Of a DNA stretch of 64,000 bases, positions 1-10,186 are shown piece after piece (position 1 is the first letter of the stretch; each line of letters opens with the position of its first letter). The DNA is taken from NCBI RefSeq assembly GCF_003171515.1, contig NC_089391.1:1302001-1366000 (forward strand), read 5' to 3'. The notes beneath the pieces were generated by a model that did not search any database, was not told the DNA's origin, and saw only the letters and a list, made by a program, of their open reading frames with translations. The stretch comes from Pyrenophora tritici-repentis (Eukaryota; Ascomycota; Dothideomycetes; Pleosporales; Pleosporaceae). A program made the position numbers and the translations under genes.

Positions 1-511
1 CGAGACACCCAAAAACCTTATTTGAACCCCATTGAAGCCTTTGAATTACCGACCAGAGGTTACTTGTCGTTAATGTGGATATGGTGGAGCCTGTGGGTGT
101 GCCGAGAATGCACGAGAGTCATCAGCACCATCCTGTTCCATCTGACGTTGGATTTTAACGAGCTCGCTAGCCCCTACGAAAGTTAGTAAACTGCCGACTA
201 GTCATAAAGGTCGCGCAATGATCCGACTCCCGTGTAAACTAATGGAGGTACGCGTCTTGGCGAGTCGAGTTCGTTACAAATTGGGGTCAGTTGGAGACAC
301 CATTGTACCATAGCACAGGCTATCGTACTGTTAGCGGACATCCGCGTCCTCGGCCTCGGAAATGCGCGATTGGTTGTATTGTACGTAAAAACGACCCATC
401 CACGTGAAAATGTTCAATGCGCCACAGCACGAGTAGAGGTTCAAAAGTCGCTACTTCGGTATCAGCATCTTCCAAACGACATTGCTTTGCAAGCGGTGTA
501 TTCTTTTCAAC
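1..511. other. Intergenic, upstream of amidase
   Basis: No convincing gene is seen. A 74-codon open frame at 370-594 overlaps the proposed first exon and intron of the amidase and has no recognisable features. The 5' flank and promoter of the amidase should lie here. Confidence 0.5.
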
Positions 512-2263
512 ATGTCCGTCTTCTTCGACTCACCGATCAGGTTCGTGTTCAAAACTCTGTTCACTCGAAAATCCCAGTTGCTAACCAAGCGTAAAGTGAC
601 GATCTTGTGGCTATTGGCGATGCCGAATCTGTCTTGACAAGCATTGGCATCACAAACGGCATACCGCAAAACGAATCGCGAGACTATCATCAACTACTGG
701 CCGCTGTTCACGACGTTGCAGAGCATATACTGCAATTGCCCGACTATGTATCACGTGTCGACACCGAAACATACCCACGAGAAAATCTACACAGGCCATC
801 GGAAGACGAACAGGACTATGGTCATGCGTGGGCTCACAAATTCCTCATACGCGGCAACCCAGAGGGCGAGCTGTTGCGAGGAAAGACTATAAGCTTGAAG
901 GATAATATCGCAGTCGCCAGAGTCCCTCAATTCTTCGGGACTGATGCCATTCCAGCATGGACTCCTGACTCTGATGCCACCGTGGTCCAACGTGCATTAA
1001 TAGCTGGAGCCGACATCGTAGGAACTACAATATGCGAAAACTTCTGCAACTCGACCTCGTCCTTTACTTCCGCTCAGGGAACAGTCCACAATCCATATGC
1101 GAGAGGCTACTCGGCCGGTGGCAGCACATCCGGCGGCTGTGCGGTAGTCGGTGGTGGTCTTGTCGACATCACAATCGGCGCTGATCAGGGTGGAAGTATA
1201 CGTGTTCCGTCGTCATTCTGTGGCTGTAAGTAGTCACCCCATCACATGTTATGCTCTCTTCTATATCGGCGAGCTAACATGATATAACATAGGCGTAGGA
1301 TTGAAGCCAACCCACGGTCTGGTCCCTTATACTGGTATATCTAGTGGCGATGCTATCAGTGATCATTGCGGGCCCATTGCAAGATCCGTCACCGACGTAG
1401 CTCTATGTCTGGATGCGATTGGGGGGAGAGACGACTACGACGACCGGACCCTTGGTGCTCCAGTACATGGCTCCATGCAATACACGAAGCACCTAAGAGA
1501 CTCAGCTGCTGGATTGAAGATTGGTGTTCTCAAAGAGGGCTTTGATCATCGACTGGTGGACCCAGAAGTTAGGGAAACCGTCCGAAAAGCCGTCAAGTCG
1601 TTCGAGCTACTCGGTGCTACTGTCGAAGAAGTTTCTCTACCTCTGCATCTGGAAGGGCCTGCTATTTGGACCATTCAGCAACGCATCGCAGGCACTTTTA
1701 ACATGCTAGGATACGCACATGGACGAAGGGGTCTGTTCTCAACAGCCTACGAAGCAGTACGTCAACCTTGGACGAACGACACGTTCCAGAAGCTCTTCCC
1801 ATCCACCAAGAACACTATGATCAACGGCCTTTCGCTCATGCAAAACTATCCTGGACTCTACGCAAAGACGATGAATATTGCACAACAGCTCCGCGACTCG
1901 TACGAAAAACTATTCCAAGAATACGATCTCATCGTCATGCCAACGACGCCATTCGTGGCACCGCCGAATATAGACTGGAAGCAGGGAGACTCGCCCATAG
2001 ACGCCTTGAAACCGAGCATGGGAATAACCATCAACACTGCTATATTTGATGTGACCGGCCATCCAGCAATGTCACTGCCTGTGGGATTTGCCCCTTCCAA
2101 TGTGGATTCTAGTGTCAAGCTGCCAGTAGGGATGCAGATTGTGGCAGGCCTGTGGCAGGAGCAGAAGATACTAGATGCAGCTTTCGCATGGGAATTGGCA
2201 AACGATTGGAAAGAGATTGGCGTGTCGAAGGAGCAAGGAGCGAAGCATGCGACTAAACTTTGA
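512..2263 (+). CDS. Amidase (amidase signature family)
   Basis: Predicted to hydrolyse an amide bond and release ammonia; substrate unknown. I join three exons, 512-540, 597-1225 and 1293-2263, giving 542 aa, which is usual for fungal amidases. The amidase-signature Ser-cisSer-Lys triad is visible: Lys near residue 111 in SLKDN, the cis-Ser in GGSTSGG near 188 and the nucleophile in GADQGGSIR near 210. Both introns are GT-AG (56 and 67 nt). The second has a GCTAAC branch motif and splits the codon in FCGC-VGLKPTHG. The 29-nt first exon supplies the only nearby in-frame ATG, because the large exon alone would have to begin at GTG. No signal peptide is seen, so it is probably cytosolic. It lies tail to tail with an SDR, with a C2H2 regulator beyond. 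The family call is firm; the first exon is inference. Confidence 0.9.
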
Positions 2264-2343
2264 TAGATATCATCTGAGCACTCTGATTGACGATGGATTG
2301 TACGTATAGATGCGTAAAACCGCGGAACTATATAGAACCAAGC

Positions 2344-3241
2344 TTAGTTGATCGTATAACCACCATCTACTACCAGTGCATGACCCTGAATGAAGGATGA
2401 CTGTGCGGAGCACAGAAACAAAACGGCGTCTGCGACTTCATCCGGTGTACCCATCCTTTTCATTGGTGCGATCTGGATGGCCGGCTTCAAAGCTTCCACC
2501 ATGGCTGGCGAGGTGGTAGTCATGGGTGTTTCGATGACACCAGGGCAGACACAGTTGACGCGTATTCCATCATCAGAGTAGTCGATGGCATTCGCTCGCG
2601 TCATGTTGATGATGGCAGCTTTGGAGGCACAATATGCGGCTATGTGCTTGCATCAGTGACCAATATCTGACGGTGTGATAACGCGGTGAACTTACCAGCA
2701 CCTGGCCTTGCTACAATGCCGAGCTGGCTTGCAATGTTGACAATGGCGCCTCTCTGCTTTGGGTGCTCCTTGAGCGGCTCCTGCTTCAGCATGTTTCTTA
2801 GTTGTGCACGACAGCTGAGCCATGAGCCCCTGTAATTGATGTTATTCAGCCGATCAAAGTGCTCAGTCGTCATCTCCACGGCCTTGATGACGTCGCCTCC
2901 AAGGATGCCCGCGCAGTTGACGCCATAGTCAAGTCGATGGAACTGGTCGAAAACCTCGTTCATGAACGAATCGACAAAGCTTTCATCAGCAATGTCCCCC
3001 ACGCGAACAATGATTTCAGCAGACGGATTGATAGCAAGGAGTGCTGCTTTTGTTTGATTGAGAGTGTCTGGGTTGATGTCGGTGATGGCAATTTGCACAC
3101 AGCCAGAGCGCACGAAGCCCTTACAGACAGCGGCACCAATGCCTAAGGCCGATGAGAAGATTGTTGATACAGGTATATTTGACTTGACCTACCCGTTCCT
3201 CCTGCACCCGTCACAACGGCTACACCAGGAAGCGACGCCAT
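2344..3241 (-). CDS. Short-chain dehydrogenase/reductase (classical SDR)
   Basis: NAD(P)-dependent oxidoreductase of 263 aa; substrate unknown. I splice 3241-3193, 3142-2696 and 2639-2344, with GT-AG introns of 50 and 56 nt. The first junction completes the cofactor motif TGAGGTGIG (residues 11-19) and the second completes the catalytic YCASK (Tyr168, Lys172). Other SDR marks are NCAG (92-95), Ser155 in VNIASQ, and a C-terminal VDGGY as in 3-oxoacyl reductase-like SDRs. No targeting signal is evident. The gene converges on the amidase and diverges from the C2H2 regulator. Its start codon lies only 9 bp from the first of five CACGTG boxes in the shared intergenic region, so shared control with the regulator is a reasonable inference. 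Confidence 0.9.
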
Positions 3242-3249
3242 GTTATCAC

Positions 3250-3325
3250 CACGTGATACCGCAACACGTGTTCTCGTGGTTGGCACGTGATTTCCACGTG
3301 AAAATCGTCGCTTGGCTCGCACGTG
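3250..3325. promoter_or_regulatory. Cluster of five CACGTG palindromes in a divergent promoter
   Basis: Five CACGTG hexamers occur at 3250, 3265, 3284, 3295 and 3320. They lie between the SDR start (3241, minus) and the regulator start (3757, plus). CACGTG is the canonical E-box/G-box bound by bHLH and related factors. Spacing is irregular (11-25 bp), so this is not a simple tandem repeat. Being so close to the SDR ATG, the boxes may lie in its core promoter or 5' UTR. Confidence 0.6.
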
Positions 3326-3756
3326 TTGAATCTGCGGATGCGCAAATATCGTTCAAGACGGGCCGTAATGGATGCCAAAGAGGGTTAGATGGTGGAAGGT
3401 GCGTCAAATTGAACCGAGATGGGCGTCGTTGCTAGGTATGCATCATCCTTTTAGTTGATATCACTACCGGAAGCACGCGGATGATGATACTCAACATGAG
3501 CGTTGCCGGGGATTTTGCCATTTCGAACAGTTCGAGCTGGGATAGATAGAGAGTAGTGGAGACCGGAGACCACTATCTTGGAGTAGCCGTTGGCGCCCTG
3601 AAGTGCTTGGAGTAGGCCTTCCTTGCAGGCTGCTTGGAGTAAGCGCTATCTTCCCCGCATTCATGATTGGCCAAGCCGCCGAAGGCAAAATGAGCCAAAC
3701 CATGGCATAAGACCCACCGACCGCGCTCCAACTCACCTCCAACAAACCTCATCCAC
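3326..3756. promoter_or_regulatory. Divergent intergenic region, SDR/C2H2 regulator
   Basis: About 430 bp without a credible gene; short open frames here lack any family feature. This is the presumed promoter and 5' UTR of the C2H2 regulator, whose first exon starts at 3757. Confidence 0.5.
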
Positions 3757-6333
3757 ATGCACAGACTCGCCCACACATGTACCTATTGCTCAAGGAGCTT
3801 CAAGCGAGCAGAACACCTGACACGCCACCTCCGAACGCGTTTGTGCCTCCAACTGAGCGGCCCAATTGAGGACAATGTCATAGCTGATACATGGTGTAGA
3901 TACTAGAGAAAAGCCGTACTCGTGTCGATGCGGTGCAGCTTTTACGCGACGGGACCTGCTTACCAGGCATTGGCGTATCACTCATCATGCCGGAAATGCC
4001 GGTGTGACAGAGTCAACATCGTCAACTGAGACCGCGACAACTTTAGACGCGCCACAGCAGCAGGATCCGTCCCATGTGCATCCCGTTCCTGCAAGTCGGT
4101 TGAGCGTATCGGATGCAAGTGTTACACACGCCCATCTTGTCCCGCAGGTACACTCAGGCCAGCTTGAATTGCACGATCCCGCTCCCGTCTTTCAGGACCC
4201 CCAAGCACATATAATTACTCAAGGTGTGTATGATACCAAAGCTGAAACATTACGCGTTGGCCGGCTTGCTGACGACGATCTAGAGTTACAACAAGCGCCA
4301 CCGCCATATAATGATGAAGGGTTCGAGGACTTTCGCGACTTTGTAAACTTTATTGACGGTGTAGGCCTCTCAGCCCAATGGACGCCGGAGTACGATTTTG
4401 ACTGGATGCGGATTGGTGAGCACCAGCAAGAATCCCGGAGACATTCCCGCGAACCAGAAACCGCGCCGTCTCCGGGCCCCGAAGATATTGGTACACCCTT
4501 CAGTACCTGGTTACCCTCAGCTCCAGCCGATGATCAAGTACATCTGAGGTCGCATGCAGAGGATGGTAAGATGATCACCTTCTTGTTAATTTCCTGGCTG
4601 TTTTTGCTGACTGTTGCCAGAGCTCTGTGACAAAAGAAGCAGAAATGGGACGTATCACGTCTCTGACGATCACCGCAACTTTCTGGTGTCGTTGCTCGAA
4701 TGTTTTCCTTCCCCTATATCCGATTTTGAGATTCCATCACGACATACCCTGACGCGGTATATTACTGCTTTCTTTGGCGGCTTCCACTCCCATTTTCCAT
4801 TCATACATTTCCCGACTTATAAACCATCATGTTCGCCATTGGAACTTACTTTAGCCATGTGTGCAGCTGGCGCACAGTATTGCTTCGAGCGGAGAAGCTC
4901 AGAACGCCTGTTTCGGGTTTCCAAGGCCATTGTGTTCGAACGCCTGCGGCAGGAGGAGTCACACTTTGGTCCACAAACCCTCGCCTTTATTGCCTCAAGG
5001 AACGTTGTCTCACCTGTCTCAGCACCTTCAACAAGACGATCGGGTCCCTGGGCTCCTCTTGACATGGCCAAGACGCTACTAATATTGGTGGGATACGCCA
5101 CGTGGGAGAGAAAAGACTTGCTGCAGCAGGCTTTTGCACTGAGAGGCCTATTGGTACAGACACTTCGGGACATTGGCCTTGAAGAAGAAAAGCCCGACTT
5201 GAATGGGTCGACATCAAGAGCAGCTATGTGGGACCATTGGGTACAACGTGAATCTGCCAGACGCACAAAGCTTGTGTCCTTTGCCTACATCAATGTACAC
5301 AGCATTACGTACAACATTCATCCTCTACTATGGAGCAGCGAACTACACTTACGGCTTCCCTGTCTCTCGCAAGAGTGGCAGGCCAGCAGCGCCGCACAAT
5401 GGGTCACACTACAACGTGATACTAAGGAAGAGCAAATGCCCTTTCAGCAAGCATTGTCAATACTGCTTCAAGGGACGGCAAATCAAGGTGTGTGAGGCAG
5501 TTTCTGGGCCATTCTGAGCATGAGCTGACAGTCTCACAGAGCTTGTACATCCTATACCAAGCCCCATTGGAAACTACATTCTCCTGCACGCGCTGCTACA
5601 GCGAATCTATGTGGTTCGAGAATTGTCATTCCCTGCCACGTCACCCGCGACGATTTCGGACGCGGAAATGCAAGTCATCAGTCGCGCTCTTCGCGCATGG
5701 ACGTCGCTTTGGCAGCAAACACCCGAATCGATGCTCGACCCTAACAACGAGAGTGGACCCATCCCGTTCACGTCAAGTGCGCTCCTAGTCGTAGCTTACG
5801 TACGCCTTTCGCTCAACATAGGACCATATCGTCACTTGGAGTCACGTGACACGGATGTGATTGCAAATGGCCTCAGGCAAGTTCCAGACATTGAGCGAAA
5901 CGATAACCTCCTGCCGGCCCTACTCTATTCAACACATGCACTGAGTATACCCGTCAGGCTTGGGATCGACAGGGTTGCGCGTAGCCAAGCCTTTTTCTGG
6001 AGCGTTCAACACGCGATATCGAGCTTTGAATGCGCTATATTTCTGGGCAAGTGGCTATGCTCTGTTGCCAGGCCATCACGAGAAGACACACTGTCACGTT
6101 CAGAGCATCGCATTCTCCACTGGGTTCGATGCATTATCAAAGAAGCGTATGCGGTAATTGATTTTGATGAGCCCGAGGTGCGTGATGGCACTCTGAGTGT
6201 TCCGAGTGAGCCATTTGCGCTCGGTCTCGCAGTCTTGAATATCTGGTCTCGATTCTTTCGCGGGAATACGCAGTGGCAATTTGTTGTTAATCTAGGGTTG
6301 AGTCTGGAGAAATATATCCGGACGCTTGTGTAG
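3757..6333 (+). CDS. C2H2 zinc-finger / fungal-specific transcription factor
   Basis: Nuclear sequence-specific regulator of 802 aa, from exons 3757-3838, 3900-4565, 4621-5487 and 5540-6333. The first junction matters: finger 1 (C8-x2-C11-x12-H24-x3-H28) is split inside its last His codon. Finger 2 (C36-x-C38-x12-H51-x4-H56) follows a TREKP linker, and its RRDLLTRH helix is typical of fungal C2H2 pairs. Residues 60-250 are low complexity and acidic. The C-terminal two thirds has the PF04082-type fungal_trans region, beginning with RYITAFFGGFHSHFPFIHFPT. Introns are 61, 55 and 52 nt. It diverges from the SDR across the CACGTG cluster and may regulate the SDR and amidase; that is inference. Confidence 0.88.
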
Positions 6334-6512
6334 TTATTGTAGACAATGATTCGCATACACTTCCTGGTCATTCTTGATAGCCACTGAGTTTGGAACAATC
6401 GTGCTTTCCGGTAACCGCGTTACTCTGGCGTATCTGTCGTTCTTCTACTGCCAATCACACACACCGCTGCTAATCTGTCATAATATTAACAAATACAACC
6501 CAAGGAAGCACA

Positions 6513-6581
6513 AGTTCTGTTAGGTGACGATTTCAAAGTCGATCCCTGTCGTCGTTTGTTATCGTTTGGAAGCGGTGGTTT
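6513..6581. repeat. Direct repeat, copy A (69 bp)
   Basis: This segment, beginning AGTTCTGTTAGGTGACGAT, recurs in the same orientation at 8079-8147, with about nine mismatches by eye and no gaps. The two copies bracket the F-box-like gene at 7127-8056. It could be a duplicated 3' flank left by a lost tandem gene copy, or a short mobile relic. Confidence 0.75.
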
Positions 6582-6596
6582 TAGGTCGCTGTCCCG

Positions 6597-6881
6597 ATGC
6601 GGTTGACCGTACCATATTACCATTTTCTTCACACGCATATTGGAACTGTAAGTCATTGGGGAGTATATCTAAGGAAGCAAACTAAGGACAGCATGAAAAG
6701 AGATGCGGTACTTCAGTTTCTTATGGATATTAACTTCGCCGATGATGAATGGATGATGGATACCTATATATTCAATTTAGCGCACAATGTTCAGTATATC
6801 AACAAATTCGTACAACATAAAGATCTAGATGCTTCTACACGCCACAGATTTATCTTTCTCCCGGTTTCACAGGTCTCATAG
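6597..6881 (+). CDS. Uncharacterised ORF, possible gene relic
   Basis: A 94-codon ATG frame starts just after repeat copy A. It has a GTAAGT donor-like site at 6649, but I could not find a partner exon that makes a recognisable protein. It has aromatic- and Asp-rich segments and no identifiable domain. It may be a decayed part of the F-box-like gene downstream or a chance frame. The rest of 6334-7126 shows no other gene. Confidence 0.25.
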   Translation: MRLTVPYYHFLHTHIGTVSHWGVYLRKQTKDSMKRDAVLQFLMDINFADDEWMMDTYIFNLAHNVQYINKFVQHKDLDASTRHRFIFLPVSQVS

Positions 6882-7126
6882 GGAGAGTTTTCTTGTCTAG
6901 ATGATTCGACAACCCGCTTTGACCTCTGCGTTCACTCTTCCAATGCAATTCACTATCCGATGAAAAGCTTTGACCAATATTGTAAGTAACGCCTCTCATG
7001 GATAAGTAGCACAGTTCGTCTGTCCTAATTACTTGGATCCAGAACTACGACTTCACACACTCAACTACTACCCCAAAACTGTCTGTGAAATCTTACCAAG
7101 ACCAACGATTCATACAAAAGGAAGCC

Positions 7127-8056
7127 ATGTGTTCTCGCATTGTAGACCATCCAGGAGGTATGTAAAGACGATTATCGGCCCTGTGACCTTTTTAGAGCGC
7201 TAACGAGGATCTAGCCATGCAAAACAAGACTTATGAGTTTGTACTTGTCAATAATCAGCACAAGAACTGCAAAACTGTGCAAAAGTCCATTGCCCCTATC
7301 GCTAAAATACAACAGCCACTCCCAGAAGTGAATACTACCGCCGTCATCATTCCAATGAGCAAGACGGCGCAGAAAAATGCGCGTAGGAATGACAACTTGA
7401 CCGCAGTCAACAACAAGAACCAACTGTTCCGCGCCGAGTTTGGTACTATGCAGTACTGTCACCTGCATGTCTACGTCTACATTAACGCGTTTGAAGATTA
7501 CTATCGAGACTTCTTCAATGGATCCAATCATCTTGGAGTGGGATATCATCCTGCCAAGCTAACGATCATTTTCAGCGATCATCATGACCCACGCGCGTTC
7601 AACGTCATTCTGTTGATGGAGTTCTTGAAGCACACTCCTGCCATGAAATTCGATGTTTACACTCTGGATATCAACGGCAAGGTCCGTGAAGAGGATAAAG
7701 GGAAATACGACATCGTCTTCGGGCCTCTGCGTTTCCATATAACGACCAAACTCGCGGGTAAGGTTGATCGCGTCAGCTTTGGACGATTTAATGGAAAGTA
7801 CCATAATCAGAATGGTGCTTTCACTCTGCTACATATACATATCAAGCCGGAATATGCAGAGGATTGGATGGACGACAGTAAAAATGGGGGAAACCGGCAT
7901 TGGGCGGGAAGTGAATGGAACCAAGGGAAACGTGTTCGTCCTAGGTCATTTCCGGCGTGGCAGGAACGCCAGAACAAAACTCGAGAATGGCTTGATAATG
8001 CGGGGGTGAACGATGGTCTAATGGGGTGGAACGTCAAAGTTCAAACATCTGCTTAA
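7127..8056 (+). CDS. Degenerate F-box-like (LPxELRNRIY) family protein
   Basis: I join 7127-7157 to 7215-8056 across a 57-nt GT-AG intron with a GCTAAC branch, giving 290 aa. The junction yields HPG-A-MQNKTYEF, which aligns with the LPGELRNRIYEF motif of other family members in this window. The intron splits the codon at the Glu position in phase 1, as in the copies at 14.9 and 31.0 kb. The middle part (HLHVYVYINAF, then PAKLTIIF) resembles the segment after the motif in the 30-kb paralogue. No catalytic domain is seen. Family members are usually annotated as F-box-like or hypothetical and are abundant in Dothideomycetes; function is unknown. The motif has lost its Glu and Arg, so SCF binding is doubtful. 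Confidence 0.6.
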
Positions 8057-8078
8057 ATCGCTTTCTCTCCGCTTAGGG

Positions 8079-8147
8079 AGTTCTGTTAGGTGACGATATC
8101 ATAGTCGTTCCCTATCATCGTTTGGTATCGTTTGGGAGCAGTGGTTT
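8079..8147. repeat. Direct repeat, copy B (69 bp)
   Basis: Second copy of the 69-bp direct repeat (see 6513-6581). It begins 22 bp after the stop codon of the F-box-like gene, so in its likely 3' UTR. The remaining sequence to 8443 shows no gene. Confidence 0.75.
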
Positions 8148-8443
8148 GGGAGGAGATTGTTAATGTCTTATAGTGCCCAATGAATGAATTGGTGACACCG
8201 GGACAAACTGCAGGTAGCCCCAAATTTCAAATGTACATCAAGCACCTTTCCAGGTGATAACGCTTTGGGTTGTCGACTTAAGCGGTGGCTGAGACTGGTG
8301 TGGGATCACAGCTCTGAGTACGACGATAGTAGTTTTAGTCATACATAACAGATTGCATACTTTTGGACTTTCATAGAAGCCAAATGGTGAAAGTATCCTA
8401 GCAAACCAGTTGAACAGTCGGTCCAGTCAGTGGCAGTCACTGA

Positions 8444-10186
8444 CTAAACAGAGGCCCTGATGTCGTCGAGCTCAGTACAGCATGTTGACTCGCGCTGCAG
8501 CTTAGTTCTGGTAATCCCAAAGGATACTAACAGCCCAAGTGCGCCGATCACCGTATACAATATCCACGTCCCCTTCAGCGCAGCCATGAAAGCATAGCGC
8601 ACCGCAAATCTTTGCCCCTCTGTAAGTGCACTGACATCAACACCTTGAGATATAGCTTGACCTCCAGCAAGAGCATGAGCGTAATCGCTCGCAATGCCGC
8701 TGTCAACAAATGACTGAAAGTGCGATGCCATCAAGAGTTGAAAGACCACCTGACCAGCGACGAGACCGATTGCGCCTGAGATCATACGCACAAACCCAAA
8801 GGCGGCAGTACCAGTCGCGATATCCGTCTCTTGAAGGCGTGTTTGCAAGGCAATAAGCGGAGCACCGAAATTAGGGCCAAATCCAAGGCCGATAACAAGC
8901 AGAACGCCGACGATTTTTCCAATATGGAGCGACATGTCCAGGGAGATGAGCAGACCGACACCGAGCGTCGTGAGCAACAGCCCTGCCTGGATTATCTCGA
9001 GAAACCGCCCAGTCTTCTCAATGACATGACCGGAAGCAAAAGAAACCAAGGCTAGCGGTATTGCGATAGCGAGCATGTAAACTCCAGCGATAGTAGGGCT
9101 ACGCTGGAGGACGATCTGGAAGTATAGCGGGAGGAAGTATGCCACTGAGTTGAAGACAAGTGCGTCGCACGCACATACACCCAACGCACTCAGGTTGCTG
9201 ACATCCTTGAAAAGTCGCAGCGGCATAATAGGAGTCCCACCACGCTTATCCTCCCACCACTGCGAAAACGGGAACGCAAGATACGCCACCGATCCGAAGA
9301 CGAGGCACATGATGACTGAAGGGTTCGCGAACGAGCTAGCGCCACCAGATTGGAGACCGACGAGCAGGAGTATAGTAGCGATGACGATAGTAGCCGTACC
9401 AAGCCAATCGATAGACGCAAGACCCTTTACGACCGGCGTCCTGGGATTGTGAAGTCGTAGCGTAAAGTGCAGGACAGCAATAGAGGCGGAAACAATGGGT
9501 ATGTTGATGTAGAACATCCAGCGCCAGTCGAGTTGTTGTGCAAACACACCACCGAGAACGGGGCCAAGGGCACTGGCAACCGCCCAAACTGCACCGATGG
9601 TACCCATGTAGAAAGAGCGATCTCGGACGCGGAACATGTCGCTGACGCAAACGTTGACCAGCACCACGATACCGCCACCACCGAGGCCTTGGACAGCTCT
9701 TCCTGTCACGAGCATGGCGGCGTTCACGCTGACGGCGCTTATGATGCTTCCGAGCAGGAATGTGATGTTTGCAGCTTGGATGACGGGCTTCCTGCCAAAG
9801 ACATCGGAGAGCTTGCCCCAGAAGGGTACGGATGCGGCGTTGGCGAGGAGGTAGGCGGATCCTGTCCAGGCGTAGAGGGAGTCTGGGATGTGGAAGGTTT
9901 GGGAGATGGTTAGTAAGGCGGTGGGTATGAGGACTGTGTCGAGTGCCACGAGGAAGATGGAGAGACTTAGGGCTGTGAAAGCTGCTAGCGTTTGGAATGG
10001 TATGCGAATTCGGTGTTTCGATAGGGCTTCGCTAGCAAGAGAAGTGCCAGGTGTGGGTTTGAGAGGACCGGCAGATTCCTTGGTTTCGACCATGTTGATT
10101 GCCTGCAAGACGGAGATCGCCGTGTCTGCGTCCAAGGTGTGTTCCGAGGACGGCCGTGGGTGGCCGCTAGGTGTTGACGTCGCCAT
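8444..10186 (-). CDS. MFS drug:H+ antiporter, DHA2 type (14 TM)
   Basis: Single-exon 580-aa plasma-membrane transporter of the major facilitator superfamily. An N-terminal cytosolic tail of about 65 residues precedes about 14 hydrophobic segments. The cytoplasmic loop motif GKLSDVFGRKP is at residues 124-134. An antiporter-type motif C occurs as ALGPVLGG, and QGLGGGGIVVLVN matches the DHA2 group. Such proteins export toxic compounds or fungal metabolites; the substrate cannot be read from sequence. There are no biosynthetic core genes next to it. The start is the first in-frame ATG after the promoter, and the length is normal for the family. Confidence 0.92.
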   Translation of the reverse strand: MATSTPSGHPRPSSEHTLDADTAISVLQAINMVETKESAGPLKPTPGTSLASEALSKHRIRIPFQTLAAFTALSLSIFLVALDTVLIPTALLTISQTFHIPDSLYAWTGSAYLLANAASVPFWGKLSDVFGRKPVIQAANITFLLGSIISAVSVNAAMLVTGRAVQGLGGGGIVVLVNVCVSDMFRVRDRSFYMGTIGAVWAVASALGPVLGGVFAQQLDWRWMFYINIPIVSASIAVLHFTLRLHNPRTPVVKGLASIDWLGTATIVIATILLLVGLQSGGASSFANPSVIMCLVFGSVAYLAFPFSQWWEDKRGGTPIMPLRLFKDVSNLSALGVCACDALVFNSVAYFLPLYFQIVLQRSPTIAGVYMLAIAIPLALVSFASGHVIEKTGRFLEIIQAGLLLTTLGVGLLISLDMSLHIGKIVGVLLVIGLGFGPNFGAPLIALQTRLQETDIATGTAAFGFVRMISGAIGLVAGQVVFQLLMASHFQSFVDSGIASDYAHALAGGQAISQGVDVSALTEGQRFAVRYAFMAALKGTWILYTVIGALGLLVSFGITRTKLQRESTCCTELDDIRASV

